The notes beneath the pieces are model-generated. The model did no database searches. It was not told the DNA's origin and was given only the letters and a program-made list of their open reading frames with translations. DNA of 5,674 nt from positions 1-5,674 of the forward strand of contig DCCL01000077.1 in the NCBI GenBank assembly GCA_002313795.1, given 5' to 3'. Every line of letters begins with the position of its first letter. Positions within the stretch are counted from its first letter, which is position 1. Of the stretch, positions 1 through 5,443 are shown piece by piece. Position numbers and translations under genes: made by a program. This DNA is from Faecalibacterium prausnitzii (GTDB taxonomy: Bacteria; Bacillota; Clostridia; Oscillospirales; Ruminococcaceae).

Positions 1-367
1 GCCCGGCCTGAAAGTGCGCAAGGACCTTCTCTTTGGTCTCCTGCGCGGAGGTCTGGGTCTTTTTGCCGGCCTTTTCCGCGTCCGTGCCGACCTGGTCCGA
101 GGTCTCCCGGCTCTTTTTCTTGATCTTCTCCCCGGCAGAGGTCGTTTCTTTCTCGCTCTGCCCGGCAGTGTCCTTGACCTTCTCGCTGACCTTTTTGGCG
201 GCGGTCTCGGTCTCAGACACCACGTCATCGGCGGCTTTGGCGGCAGAAGAGGCGGTCTTCTGGGCAGCACTCTCCGCTGCCTGCTCGACCTCGTTCAGCC
301 CTTCCTGTGCGCCGCTGGCGTCTGCAACAACACCAAAAACGACCTCTGCGTCATGCTCTCGTGCCAA
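1..367 (-). CDS. Tail tape measure protein, N-terminal part (runs off the left edge)
   Basis: The tape measure protein sets tail length and is assembled with the chaperones encoded just upstream. The frame is open for 122 codons from a TTG start to the window edge. An in-frame TAA lies two codons before the TTG and no ATG or GTG follows for about 50 codons, so TTG is the only sensible start; GGAGG lies 8 bases upstream. Residues 1-16 contain a short hydrophobic stretch (EVVFGVVAD). From about residue 20 the chain is a highly charged Ala/Lys/Glu/Thr helix with almost no aromatic residues (F11, then F near 120), with repeats such as TAAKKVSEKVKDTAGQ. The identity comes from position directly after gpG-like and Gp15 genes and from the helical composition; no C-terminal domain is visible. 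An ordinary coiled-coil structural protein is the alternative. Confidence 0.8.
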   Translation of the reverse strand, partial: MAREHDAEVVFGVVADASGAQEGLNEVEQAAESAAQKTASSAAKAADDVVSETETAAKKVSEKVKDTAGQSEKETTSAGEKIKKKSRETSDQVGTDAEKAGKKTQTSAQETKEKVLAHFQAG

Positions 368-373
368 TTGTTA

Positions 374-380
374 CCCCTCC
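374..380 (-). promoter_or_regulatory. Ribosome binding site of the TTG-initiated tape measure gene
   Basis: GGAGGGG lies 8 bases (counted from GGAGG) before the TTG at 367, followed by an in-frame TAA at 371-373. This combination fixes the start. A nearby ATG at 352-354 is in another frame and opens only about 19 codons. Confidence 0.75.
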
Positions 381-410
381 CATCGGGAGCGCGGGCACAA
401 GGGCACAGGC

Positions 411-602
411 TCAGAGTTTCAGTTCAAATTCCTTTCGGCAGGCCGGGTTCTTGCACTTCACCCACAGGCCGGCGGCATGGGCGGACGCTGTCGCCCACAC
501 CGGCGATGCCTTCCCGCAGAACGGGCACGGCACCGGCTTTCTGCCGTTCCAGTTCCTGCTTTCGGGCAAGGATGGCGGCCTTGCGGTCGTTCCAGCTTGC
601 AT
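411..602 (-). CDS. Zinc-ribbon coding segment in the +1 frame over the end of Gp15
   Basis: In the frame +1 to Gp15, the last ~42 codons spell a compact zinc ribbon: CPFCGK, then 20 residues later KCKNPAC, giving C-x2-C-x20-C-x4-C, and ending in RKEFELKL before a TGA at 411-413. This resembles Com/Lar-type small zinc ribbons. Third codon positions here are strongly G/C, as in the neighbouring genes, while the Gp15 frame over the same bases has weaker bias and a low-complexity tail, so this frame looks like the selected one. The boundary given uses an ATG at 602, whose nearest GGAGG is about 14 bases upstream, too far to be convincing; TTG and GTG codons further in are alternatives. It may instead be the true C-terminus of Gp15, reached by a programmed or mutational frameshift near 532-540. 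A role in nucleic-acid or protein binding is inference only. Confidence 0.4.
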   Translation of the reverse strand: MQAGTTARPPSLPESRNWNGRKPVPCPFCGKASPVWATASAHAAGLWVKCKNPACRKEFELKL

Positions 603-1128
603 AACGGTGCGCTTCACCTCCCACGTCTGCAGGCAGGGCATACACCCTGCGGTATTTCTCAAATTCTGCCCGCGATTCCTTGGGCAGTTCGTTCAGGTCG
701 TGGGTGCGGTAGTCGATGATCCTGCAGATGCGGCAGTCCTCCGGCAGGTTGCGGAACAGGGCCATGAAGTCCCACCAGTGCAGCCGGGCCGTGTGCAGGT
801 CGATGCGGTACGCCTGCAGGAAAGCCGCCCAGATGAGCGCGCCGTCAATGGCAAAATCAAAGCCGCGCGGGCCGCCGCTGCCAAACACTTCCAGATTCCG
901 CTTTTCACGTTCCTGCTCCACCTCGCCGCAGCGGTAGAAGTCCATAAAGCTGTCGATGTTGGCAGGTGTCAGCGGGCCGTGGATGAGCACCCGCTGCGCA
1001 TAGTCCAGAAGAGCGTCCTGCGCCTCGGGCGTCTTTGCCCGTGCGGCCATGTTGTCATAGGTCACCCACGCCCGGAAGTCCGTCTCAAAGCCCTGCGGCA
1101 GGGCGTCGGCCAGGTAGCAGGTGCTCAT
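424..1128 (-). CDS. Bacteriophage Gp15 family protein (second tail assembly chaperone position)
   Basis: This 234-residue protein matches what I know of the Firmicutes phage Gp15 family, found between the gpG-like chaperone and the tape measure gene and probably taking the place of lambda gpT. The core at about residues 88-166 shows FDFAIDGALIWAAF, YRIDL, LHWWDFMALF, LP, IIDYR, DLNELPK and YALP. Residues 180-197 form a charged helix (RKAAILARKQELERQK). The ATG overlaps the stop of the preceding gene by ATGA, implying translational coupling. After about residue 198 the sequence degenerates into Gly/Val/Arg/Pro-rich text, whereas the +1 frame encodes a zinc ribbon, so the last ~36 residues may not be the natural C-terminus. 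A frameshifted product from AAA-G at 537-540 would be about 238 residues. Tail-assembly function is inferred from family and position. Confidence 0.85.
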   Translation of the reverse strand: MSTCYLADALPQGFETDFRAWVTYDNMAARAKTPEAQDALLDYAQRVLIHGPLTPANIDSFMDFYRCGEVEQEREKRNLEVFGSGGPRGFDFAIDGALIWAAFLQAYRIDLHTARLHWWDFMALFRNLPEDCRICRIIDYRTHDLNELPKESRAEFEKYRRVYALPADVGGEAHRYASWNDRKAAILARKQELERQKAGAVPVLREGIAGVGDSVRPCRRPVGEVQEPGLPKGI

Positions 1129-1544
1129 GCGTGCTTGGCCTTGTTGCGGCGCGCTGCCCGGCGCTGGGCACGGTTCTGGGGTGCAGGAGCGGGTGCAGCC
1201 TGCTTGTCTGCCGGTTTGGCCTTGTGCAGGCTGTTCACGGCATCCTGGGTGCGGGCCGCGGTGAAGTCGTTGACTGTGTTGCAGAACTCCGCATACAGGT
1301 GCGTCATTTCGTCCAGATTTTCGGTGTTCACGCCGATGAGGGTGTCGTAATCCTCGCCCAGGACGCTGCAGAAAAAGTCATCGTACAGGCCGCACATCTG
1401 CTCGGTCATCTTGCTGAGGCGGGCGGTTTTATCCACCTTGGTGTTCCAGTCCCTTGCAAGGGTGTCGTCGGCATCCTCCATGCGCTTGGCATCGCTCACG
1501 ATGAGGGGATTGAATGCGGTAAAATCGTAGCCGTGAAATTCCAT
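1125..1544 (-). CDS. gpG-like tail assembly chaperone
   Basis: This is a 139-residue, mainly helical protein lying between the tail tube gene and Gp15, where siphophages encode the chaperone that coats the tape measure protein before the tube polymerises. It starts with a short beta-like segment (FHGYDFTAFNPLIV), followed by helices with conserved-looking patches (CGLYDDFFCSVLGEDY, residues 51-66; MTHLYAEFCNTV, 80-91). It ends in an Ala/Pro linker (residues 116-122) and a basic tail (NRAQRRAARRNKAKHA). The ATG at 1544 is chosen because AAGGAG lies 7 bases upstream; the longer frame to 1691 would read through the terminator hairpin. It overlaps Gp15 by ATGA. I saw no obvious slippery heptamer at its 3' end, so Gp15 appears to be made by re-initiation rather than as a G-T type fusion. 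The assignment rests on position, size and fold pattern. Confidence 0.75.
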   Translation of the reverse strand: MEFHGYDFTAFNPLIVSDAKRMEDADDTLARDWNTKVDKTARLSKMTEQMCGLYDDFFCSVLGEDYDTLIGVNTENLDEMTHLYAEFCNTVNDFTAARTQDAVNSLHKAKPADKQAAPAPAPQNRAQRRAARRNKAKHA

Positions 1545-1551
1545 GGAAAAG

Positions 1552-1557
1552 CTCCTT
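1552..1557 (-). promoter_or_regulatory. Ribosome binding site deciding the chaperone start
   Basis: AAGGAG sits 7 bases before the ATG at 1544 and downstream of the intrinsic terminator, so it supports the short form of the chaperone over the 188-codon frame. Confidence 0.75.
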
Positions 1558-1609
1558 TCATTTATCGGCCCCTGCCGGTGCTGCCCCGGCATTTTCTGGT
1601 TCAGGGCGT

Positions 1610-1640
1610 AAAAAATCCCCGCCCCGGTTGGGGCAGGGAT
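1610..1640 (-). terminator. Intrinsic terminator between tail tube and chaperone genes
   Basis: On the minus strand ATCCCTGCCCC and GGGGCGGGGAT form an 11-bp stem (one G-U pair) closed by the tetraloop AACC and followed directly by five further T. It begins 13 bases after the tail tube stop. The downstream genes must be transcribed for a complete tail, so it is probably a partial terminator that sets a high ratio of capsid and tube to chaperone and tape measure. I see no convincing promoter between it and the chaperone gene. A weak 6-bp hairpin (1573-1591) lies in the same gap. Confidence 0.85.
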
Positions 1641-1653
1641 ATGCTGGGGGAAA

Positions 1654-2157
1654 TCAGGTGGCGCTGTAGGTGTAGGCCTTGGGCTTTGCAACGCCGTTCA
1701 CGTTGACGGTAAAGCCTGCGGAGTTGCCTGCGCCGTTGGCGGCATCGCTCTGCACGATGACAGAGGCGCGGCCGGTCTCGCCCTCGCCGGTGTAGATGTT
1801 GAACCACACATAATCGGTGATGACGGATGCGCCGGTGCCGAAGGCCATATCCAGGCCGAACACCCAGTCCTGCCACGGGTCCCCGTGCTTGCGGTCGCCC
1901 GTGATGGAGAAGGTGCGCTGCGCACTGGTTTTCAGGGTAGCCGTACCCTTGCGGATATAGTTCTTATCCTGGGTGCCGGAATTGACGGCGGCGGAGTGCT
2001 CCGTGACGCATTCCTGGCAGACGATGTAGTCCGCCGGTTTGGTCTGGGAGCTGGCCGTCTTAAAAGCCAGAATGTAGTCGTCCGCCATGATCTCCATAGC
2101 GTCTTTGCTGCCCGGGGTGATACCCAGTTCAGCCAGAGCTTCGGTTACAGTGCTCAT
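1654..2157 (-). CDS. Major tail tube protein
   Basis: This 167-residue protein is the likely building block of the non-contractile tail tube, by position between the tail terminator and the chaperones and by family resemblance to TP901-1-type tube proteins. The pattern is beta-rich: an N-terminal arm (residues 1-30), a strand pair with DYIVCQECVTEHS (C47 and C50), TATLKTSAQRTFSITGDRKHGDPWQDW in the middle, a FNIYTGEGETGRASVIVQS hairpin, and a closing GFTVNVNG strand. No extra Ig-like C-terminal domain is present. The ATG at 2157 overlaps the tail terminator stop by ATGA and has AAGGAG 7 bases upstream, so the longer frame to 2346 is rejected. A strong intrinsic terminator follows the stop, fitting a highly expressed structural gene. 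Confidence 0.85.
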   Translation of the reverse strand: MSTVTEALAELGITPGSKDAMEIMADDYILAFKTASSQTKPADYIVCQECVTEHSAAVNSGTQDKNYIRKGTATLKTSAQRTFSITGDRKHGDPWQDWVFGLDMAFGTGASVITDYVWFNIYTGEGETGRASVIVQSDAANGAGNSAGFTVNVNGVAKPKAYTYSAT

Positions 2158-2600
2158 GTTTTGGCTCCTTTCGGTTGATAGTAAACGAGCTGGATCTGTA
2201 TCTGCGCGCGGCAGGTATTGTCGCTCGCTTCGAGAATGGTCCCGCTGCTGGATACGCGCACGCCCTGCACGGTGCGTCCGCCGTCCAGCTTGGGGAAGTT
2301 CTTGGCATCGTTCTGCGCTTCCACCCAGTCGGTCAGGGCGTCCCACATGCCGGAGTGGTCGGCCTGCTGGGCGCTGTCCTCGGAATAGGCGGAGCGGGAT
2401 GCAAGTACATAGTTTTTCAGGCGGCGGGTGCCGCTGAAATAGCGTTTCAGGATGGGGTCGGACGGCATGTCCGAGATGCTGTATTGTTCGGTGCGGGGGT
2501 CGAGGTAGCTCACCTTGAACTCCACGCCGTCCTCCTGTGCGGAGGCGACGAGCGGGCAGGTGCGAAGCCAGTCCCGCATGGCGGCAATGGCAGGGGTCAT
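2154..2600 (-). CDS. Tail terminator protein (tail completion)
   Basis: This 148-residue protein probably caps the head-proximal end of the finished tail tube and provides the joint to the neck. It begins with a helix (TPAIAAMRDWLRTCPLV), then a beta region with YSISDMPSDPILKRYFSG (residues 40-57) and YVLASR. A helix with WDALTDWVEAQ, the FPKLDGG turn, and a closing strand (RAQIQIQLVYYQ, residues 131-142) follow. This pattern recurs in Firmicutes prophages just before the tube gene, sometimes under misleading names. The ATG at 2600 is supported by AAGGAGG 7 bases upstream and an ATGA overlap with the preceding gene; the 14-residue longer frame lacks such a site. It also overlaps the tube gene by ATGA. 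Function is inferred from position and pattern. Confidence 0.75.
   Translation of the reverse strand: MTPAIAAMRDWLRTCPLVASAQEDGVEFKVSYLDPRTEQYSISDMPSDPILKRYFSGTRRLKNYVLASRSAYSEDSAQQADHSGMWDALTDWVEAQNDAKNFPKLDGGRTVQGVRVSSSGTILEASDNTCRAQIQIQLVYYQPKGAKT
2165..2170 (-). promoter_or_regulatory. Ribosome binding site deciding the tail tube start
   Basis: AAGGAG lies 7 bases before the ATG at 2157, inside the end of the tail terminator gene. It supports the 167-residue product over the 230-codon frame. Confidence 0.75.
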
Positions 2601-3040
2601 TTGTGCGCCTCCTTTACGGCTTTCCGGTAAAAGTCCTCCCACGAGATCTTGTTGGCGGCCTTGGAGCGTTCAGCCCAATAGCTGCCGCGCTGGCCGTTGT
2701 CACCGTGCAGGCCCTCGCCCTTGCCGTGCAGGTAATACTGCCTGCGGGCGTAGGGGGTGGACCAGATGATCTCGCCGGTCTCGTAGTCGGTGGCAATCTG
2801 CGGGGAGTTCTTCAACATGCCGGTGTCAAAGGGCACCAGCGGGTCGGTGTCTTTCAGGATGCGCTGCATGAGCTTGCTGCGGGCCGTGGTCATGGCGGCA
2901 GTGATCCCGGCACCCACATCCTTATTCCATGCGATTCTGGCCGTGCATTTGCCGCTGCGGTGCTGCACCGTGAACAGGGTGCCCATGGGCGTGGTGACGG
3001 TCAGGCGGCCCTCGTGGCTCTTATCCCAGATGGTCGCCAT
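2597..3040 (-). CDS. HK97 gp10-like / minor capsid 2 neck protein
   Basis: This 147-residue protein looks like the minor capsid 2 (gp10-like) group that acts in head-tail joining. Diagnostic features are a helix with AAMTTARSKLMQRILKDTDPLVP (residues 48-70), immediately followed by FDTGMLKNS (71-79), then the strand IIWSTPYARRQYY (91-103), a Gly-rich loop (HGKGEGLHGDNGQRGS), and the terminal helix YWAERSKAANK...WEDFYRKAVKE. The PFDTGxLK and TPYAR motifs are the usual hallmarks of this family. GGGAGG lies 5 bases before the ATG, and the gene starts 1 base after the previous stop, so translation is likely coupled. It overlaps the tail terminator gene by ATGA. Confidence 0.85.
   Translation of the reverse strand: MATIWDKSHEGRLTVTTPMGTLFTVQHRSGKCTARIAWNKDVGAGITAAMTTARSKLMQRILKDTDPLVPFDTGMLKNSPQIATDYETGEIIWSTPYARRQYYLHGKGEGLHGDNGQRGSYWAERSKAANKISWEDFYRKAVKEAHK
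2608..2614 (-). promoter_or_regulatory. Ribosome binding site deciding the tail terminator start
   Basis: AAGGAGG lies 7 bases before the ATG at 2600. It is one of the strongest sites in the operon and excludes the upstream in-frame ATG at 2642. Confidence 0.75.
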
Positions 3041-3041
3041 G

Positions 3042-3440
3042 TCAGCCTCCCTGCAGGTGCCAGTGGGGCAGAAGCTGCTCCCGGTTGTCCGCGAAGGCCG
3101 TCACGGTGACAGCGCCCCGCTTGCCGAGGGTGCGGTACTGCTCCATGGTCAGGCCTTGCACCGCGCCTTTCAGCACGAGCCAGCCCTCTTTCAGCGTCCA
3201 TGCCTGGGCACGGGCGTCTGCAGGCAGGCCGTACCACTCCCACGCGGGGAGATACGGCGCTTCGCCCATGCGGGCCGGGATGCGGATGTGCACCTCCCGT
3301 GTAGGGGATTTGGCCGTGCTTCTGCCGGTCTGGCCGATGCGCTCCCGCCAGCTGCAGCCGTGGAATACCCAGCACACGGGCGTGTCCGTGTCGGTCCTGG
3401 TGTCGTGGATGAGGTTCACCACGGTGACGTCTGTGTTCAT
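3042..3440 (-). CDS. Probable head-closure (stopper) protein
   Basis: I recognise this 132-residue protein only by position and pattern. It lies between the gp6-like connector and the gp10-like protein, where siphophages encode the head-closure or stopper protein that seals the portal channel. It shows an N-terminal strand (TDVTVVNLIHD), HGCSWRERIG (residues 27-36), a strand with REVHIRIPARM (48-58), YLPAWEWYGLP, LKEGWLVLKG, and a C-terminal block FADNREQLLPHWHLQGG that recurs in Firmicutes phages as best I recall. The ATG overlaps the connector stop by ATGA. No membrane or signal segment is seen. It could also be an unassigned minor structural protein; the neck role is inference. Confidence 0.65.
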   Translation of the reverse strand: MNTDVTVVNLIHDTRTDTDTPVCWVFHGCSWRERIGQTGRSTAKSPTREVHIRIPARMGEAPYLPAWEWYGLPADARAQAWTLKEGWLVLKGAVQGLTMEQYRTLGKRGAVTVTAFADNREQLLPHWHLQGG

Positions 3441-3814
3441 CCGTCCGGCCCCCTGTACAGCAGGCCGTGCGGGTCATTGCCGAGGGTGCTCTGCAGAATG
3501 CAGTACGCCTCGTACCTGACCGCGCTGGACATGCTGGAATTGCTGGCAAAGGTGATGGCATACCCATCATTGGAGACGCTGGCAACACCCGGCAGTGCGC
3601 TGGTGCCCGCTGCAGCGGTCAGCAGCTGGATGGTCTGCACGCAGGCATCTGCCAGAGCCGTCCGGCAGCGCTCACACGTTTCCGCATGAGGCTCTGCCCG
3701 GCCAAAGGTCGCCCCGTCAATGAGGCGGGACGCCCGGGCCGCATAGATGTTGAAGGTCTCCTCCGGCAGCGTGCCGCCGGAGTCACTGTATTCCTGATAG
3801 GTGCAGTAGGTCAT
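3437..3814 (-). CDS. gp6-like head-tail connector protein
   Basis: This 125-residue protein probably forms the adaptor ring docking onto the portal. It follows the family pattern: an N-terminal TYQEYSDSGGTLPEETF segment, a helix with AARASRLIDGATFGRAE, a long helix (RTALADACVQTIQLLTAAA, residues 51-69), a hairpin with VSNDGYAITFAS (80-91), a last helix (AVRYEAYCILQSTL) and the terminal motif GLLYRG. C47 and C50 (TCERC), with C58 nearby, are unusual in place of the charged residues I expect here. AGGAGG at 3824-3829 is 9 bases upstream and overlaps the capsid stop codon by one base, linking the two genes. It overlaps the next gene by ATGA. Confidence 0.75.
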   Translation of the reverse strand: MTYCTYQEYSDSGGTLPEETFNIYAARASRLIDGATFGRAEPHAETCERCRTALADACVQTIQLLTAAAGTSALPGVASVSNDGYAITFASNSSMSSAVRYEAYCILQSTLGNDPHGLLYRGPDG

Positions 3815-3828
3815 GGCGGCGCGCCTCC

Positions 3829-4758
3829 TTATTCGCCTGCGACCAGATAGGCGAACGGAACCTTGGTGCGGTCGGTGTTCATGCGGGTTGCGGGGTTTGG
3901 CAGCGCCCAGCCCATGCGCATGACAACGCGCAGCGCGACCATGTCCTGCTGGGCGAGGTTGTAAACGATGTCCTTGGTGGTGGGGTCCTGAATGACGCCC
4001 TGATCCAGCAGCTTGACGGTGACGTCCTGACGGATGGAATACACCAGCTTCTTGAAGTTGCCCGCGATCAGCTGTGCCTTGGAGGAATCAAAGCCGCCGT
4101 TCTCCGGGAAGTACAGCGGTGCGCCGTCCAGTGCGTAGCTGGTGGCACCCTGCATGTCAGAGCGGAACAGCGGGCGGCCGTTCTGGTCCAGCAGGCCGCG
4201 CAGTTCTGCCTTGGCACCCAGCTCACCGACCACGGCATCCACGCCAAAGCCGCCGGCCTCGACCTTGGCAAACAGGCCGTCCTTGCCCAGCAGTTTGGTG
4301 TAGTCGATGGGGCCGGTCACCTTATTCTTTGCGGCCAGCGTCAGAATGTCGGTGGTCCACTCGGTGGGGCGCTCCGTGCCAAACATGATGGCGCTGTCGA
4401 TTTTTGCGCCCATCGCCTCACGGACGCGGGGCTGCACCTCGCCCATGATGTCAAAGCTGGAATCTGCCAGCACGGCCTCCGGGATGGGCACGATGACGGC
4501 CAGCTCGGCGGCGGTCATGTAAACGTTGTCCCATTCCTGCTTGGAGGTCTGCTTCATGCCGGTGTCGCCGTTGACCCAGTAGGCCAGCGGCAGCATGGAC
4601 AGCACGGGGATCTTGGTCTGGTTGCTGGTCATGTTGGCCAGGCGGGTGCCCAGCTGCATGACCATGGAGGACTTGGGGACGTCCTGCTGAATGGTGTTCA
4701 CCAGCTGGTCACGGATAAGCGCCTCTGCTTTGTTGCGGGCAATGATATCTACTGCCAT
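3829..4758 (-). CDS. Major capsid protein, HK97 fold
   Basis: This 309-residue protein forms the icosahedral shell. Its order matches HK97-type capsid proteins: N-arm (residues 1-30), an E-loop region (TKIPVLSMLPLAYWVNGDTGMKQTSKQEWDNVYM, about 48-81), a beta strand with ELAVIVPIPEAVLADSSFDI, the long spine helix (MGEVQPRVREAMGAKIDSAIMFGT, 105-128), a central A domain with LFRSDMQGATSYALDGAPLYFPE, and a C-terminal P-domain strand (MVALRVVMRMGWALPNPA). There is no 100-residue N-terminal delta domain, which fits the separate scaffold gene just upstream. AAAGGA lies 9 bases before the ATG, and the gap to the scaffold stop is 6 bases. The stop is TAA, as for the scaffold; most other genes of the operon use TGA. 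Confidence 0.95.
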   Translation of the reverse strand: MAVDIIARNKAEALIRDQLVNTIQQDVPKSSMVMQLGTRLANMTSNQTKIPVLSMLPLAYWVNGDTGMKQTSKQEWDNVYMTAAELAVIVPIPEAVLADSSFDIMGEVQPRVREAMGAKIDSAIMFGTERPTEWTTDILTLAAKNKVTGPIDYTKLLGKDGLFAKVEAGGFGVDAVVGELGAKAELRGLLDQNGRPLFRSDMQGATSYALDGAPLYFPENGGFDSSKAQLIAGNFKKLVYSIRQDVTVKLLDQGVIQDPTTKDIVYNLAQQDMVALRVVMRMGWALPNPATRMNTDRTKVPFAYLVAGE

Positions 4759-4764
4759 AATGAT

Positions 4765-5304
4765 TTATCCTTTCTGCGCAAAGGCCGCCCGGAAGGCAGC
4801 GTTTGCGGCTTCATGTTCGTTTGCGGGCTGACCGGGCGTGCCGGTTGCCGAGGCGGAAAAACGGGCCACACCGCCATCCGGCAGGATGGCACTGGGGTCG
4901 CTGGCCTTGAAGGTCTTGACGTAATCGTCAAAGCCCAGGATCTCGCCGTCCTTCATGGCGAAATTCTGGGCTTTTGCTTCTGCGAGGAAGGCTTTCTTTG
5001 CGCTCTCGCTGGAAAATTTCAGACCGGCGGTCTTGCGTTCCAGAGCATAGCCCTTTTCCAGTGCTGCCACCTGATTGGCGGCGTCGGTCTTGGCCTGCTC
5101 GGCTTTGGTTTTCCACTCGGGGTCGTAGCCTTCCAGCTTGCTGTTTGCCGTGGTCAGCTGACCTTCCAGCGCGGTCTTTTCGGCTTTCAGGGTGGTGATC
5201 TCGTTCACCTTGGCCGTGATATCCGCGCCGTGCAGGTTCATGATGCCGTCCAGCTGGTCCGGCGTGATGTTGGGGATGAGTTTGGTCACATCTTCACGTT
5301 TCAC
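4765..5304 (-). CDS. Capsid scaffolding protein, GP20-like
   Basis: This 179-residue protein should guide procapsid assembly and leave before DNA packaging. It resembles the phage minor structural GP20/scaffold family: an N-terminal VKREDVTKLIPNITPDQLDG segment, a heptad-rich coiled coil at about residues 30-90 (NEITTLKAEKTALEGQL onward), then YALERKTAGLKFSSESAKKAFLAEAK, FAMKDGEILGFDDYVKTFKASDP (115-137), and a flexible Ala/Gly/Pro tail ending FRAAFAQKG. It directly precedes a capsid protein lacking a delta domain. The GTG start at 5304 is chosen because AAGGAG lies 10 bases upstream; the longer frame to 5532 would have to read through the tRNA gene. Usually a portal or minor capsid gene lies just upstream; none is visible here. 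Confidence 0.9.
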   Translation of the reverse strand: MKREDVTKLIPNITPDQLDGIMNLHGADITAKVNEITTLKAEKTALEGQLTTANSKLEGYDPEWKTKAEQAKTDAANQVAALEKGYALERKTAGLKFSSESAKKAFLAEAKAQNFAMKDGEILGFDDYVKTFKASDPSAILPDGGVARFSASATGTPGQPANEHEAANAAFRAAFAQKG

Positions 5305-5417
5305 TTGCGGTGTGCTCCTTTCTCTTGTCTGTATAGCTGATAAGTCCCTTCTGTTTGGTATCGCGGTTCTCATTCCGCACGGGACAAGGCGGGGTACGCG
5401 CCGCCCTCCGCTGTGGC
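5305..5417 (-). other. Intergenic leader before the scaffold gene
   Basis: This stretch separates the dyad behind the tRNA from the scaffold GTG. It contains the scaffold ribosome binding site and GC-rich sequence with small 4-5 bp hairpins only. TATACA at 5331-5336 (minus strand) could be a -10 element, but the hexamer 17 bases upstream (CCAAAC) is a poor -35, so I do not call a promoter. If the operon starts here, its promoter is non-canonical or phage-activated. Confidence 0.35.
5315..5320 (-). promoter_or_regulatory. Ribosome binding site deciding the scaffold GTG start
   Basis: AAGGAG ends 10 bases before the GTG at 5304. No competing in-frame ATG with a site exists between it and the tRNA gene. 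Confidence 0.75.
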
Positions 5418-5443
5418 TGTTCCCGACACAGATGTCGGGAACA
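5418..5443. repeat. Perfect 11-bp inverted repeat abutting the tRNA 3' end
   Basis: The arms TGTTCCCGACA and TGTCGGGAACA are exact reverse complements around a 4-base centre. The dyad starts at the base following the tRNA CCA. No T-run follows in either direction, so it is not a standard intrinsic terminator. It may be a transcript-processing or end-stabilising hairpin, a recombinase or attachment-site element next to the tRNA, or an operator. It does not match the Gram-positive LexA box. Confidence 0.8.

Noticed and set aside
1125..1200. Lambda-type -1 frameshift between the chaperone and Gp15
   Set aside because: I saw no slippery heptamer at the end of the chaperone gene, and Gp15 has its own ATG in an ATGA overlap.
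307..1350. Long plus-strand open frame (347 codons), and others opposite the structural genes
   Set aside because: It is antisense to Gp15 and the chaperone, lacks a ribosome binding site and family signal, and reads as Arg/Pro/Ala-rich shadow text, as expected opposite GC-rich genes.
1573..1591. Small GC hairpin between the terminator and chaperone gene
   Set aside because: It is only 6 bp with a 7-base loop and no T-run; chance is likely in this base composition.
2158..2346. N-terminal extension of the tail tube frame
   Set aside because: It overlaps the tail terminator gene; the ATG at 2157 has a ribosome binding site and ATGA coupling.
424..4758. UGA recoding by the adjacent tRNA-Trp
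   Set aside because: No gene contains an in-frame UGA, and UGA serves as a normal stop at most gene ends, including the ATGA overlaps.
5331..5336. TATACA as the late operon -10 element
   Set aside because: No acceptable -35 hexamer lies 16-18 bases upstream.
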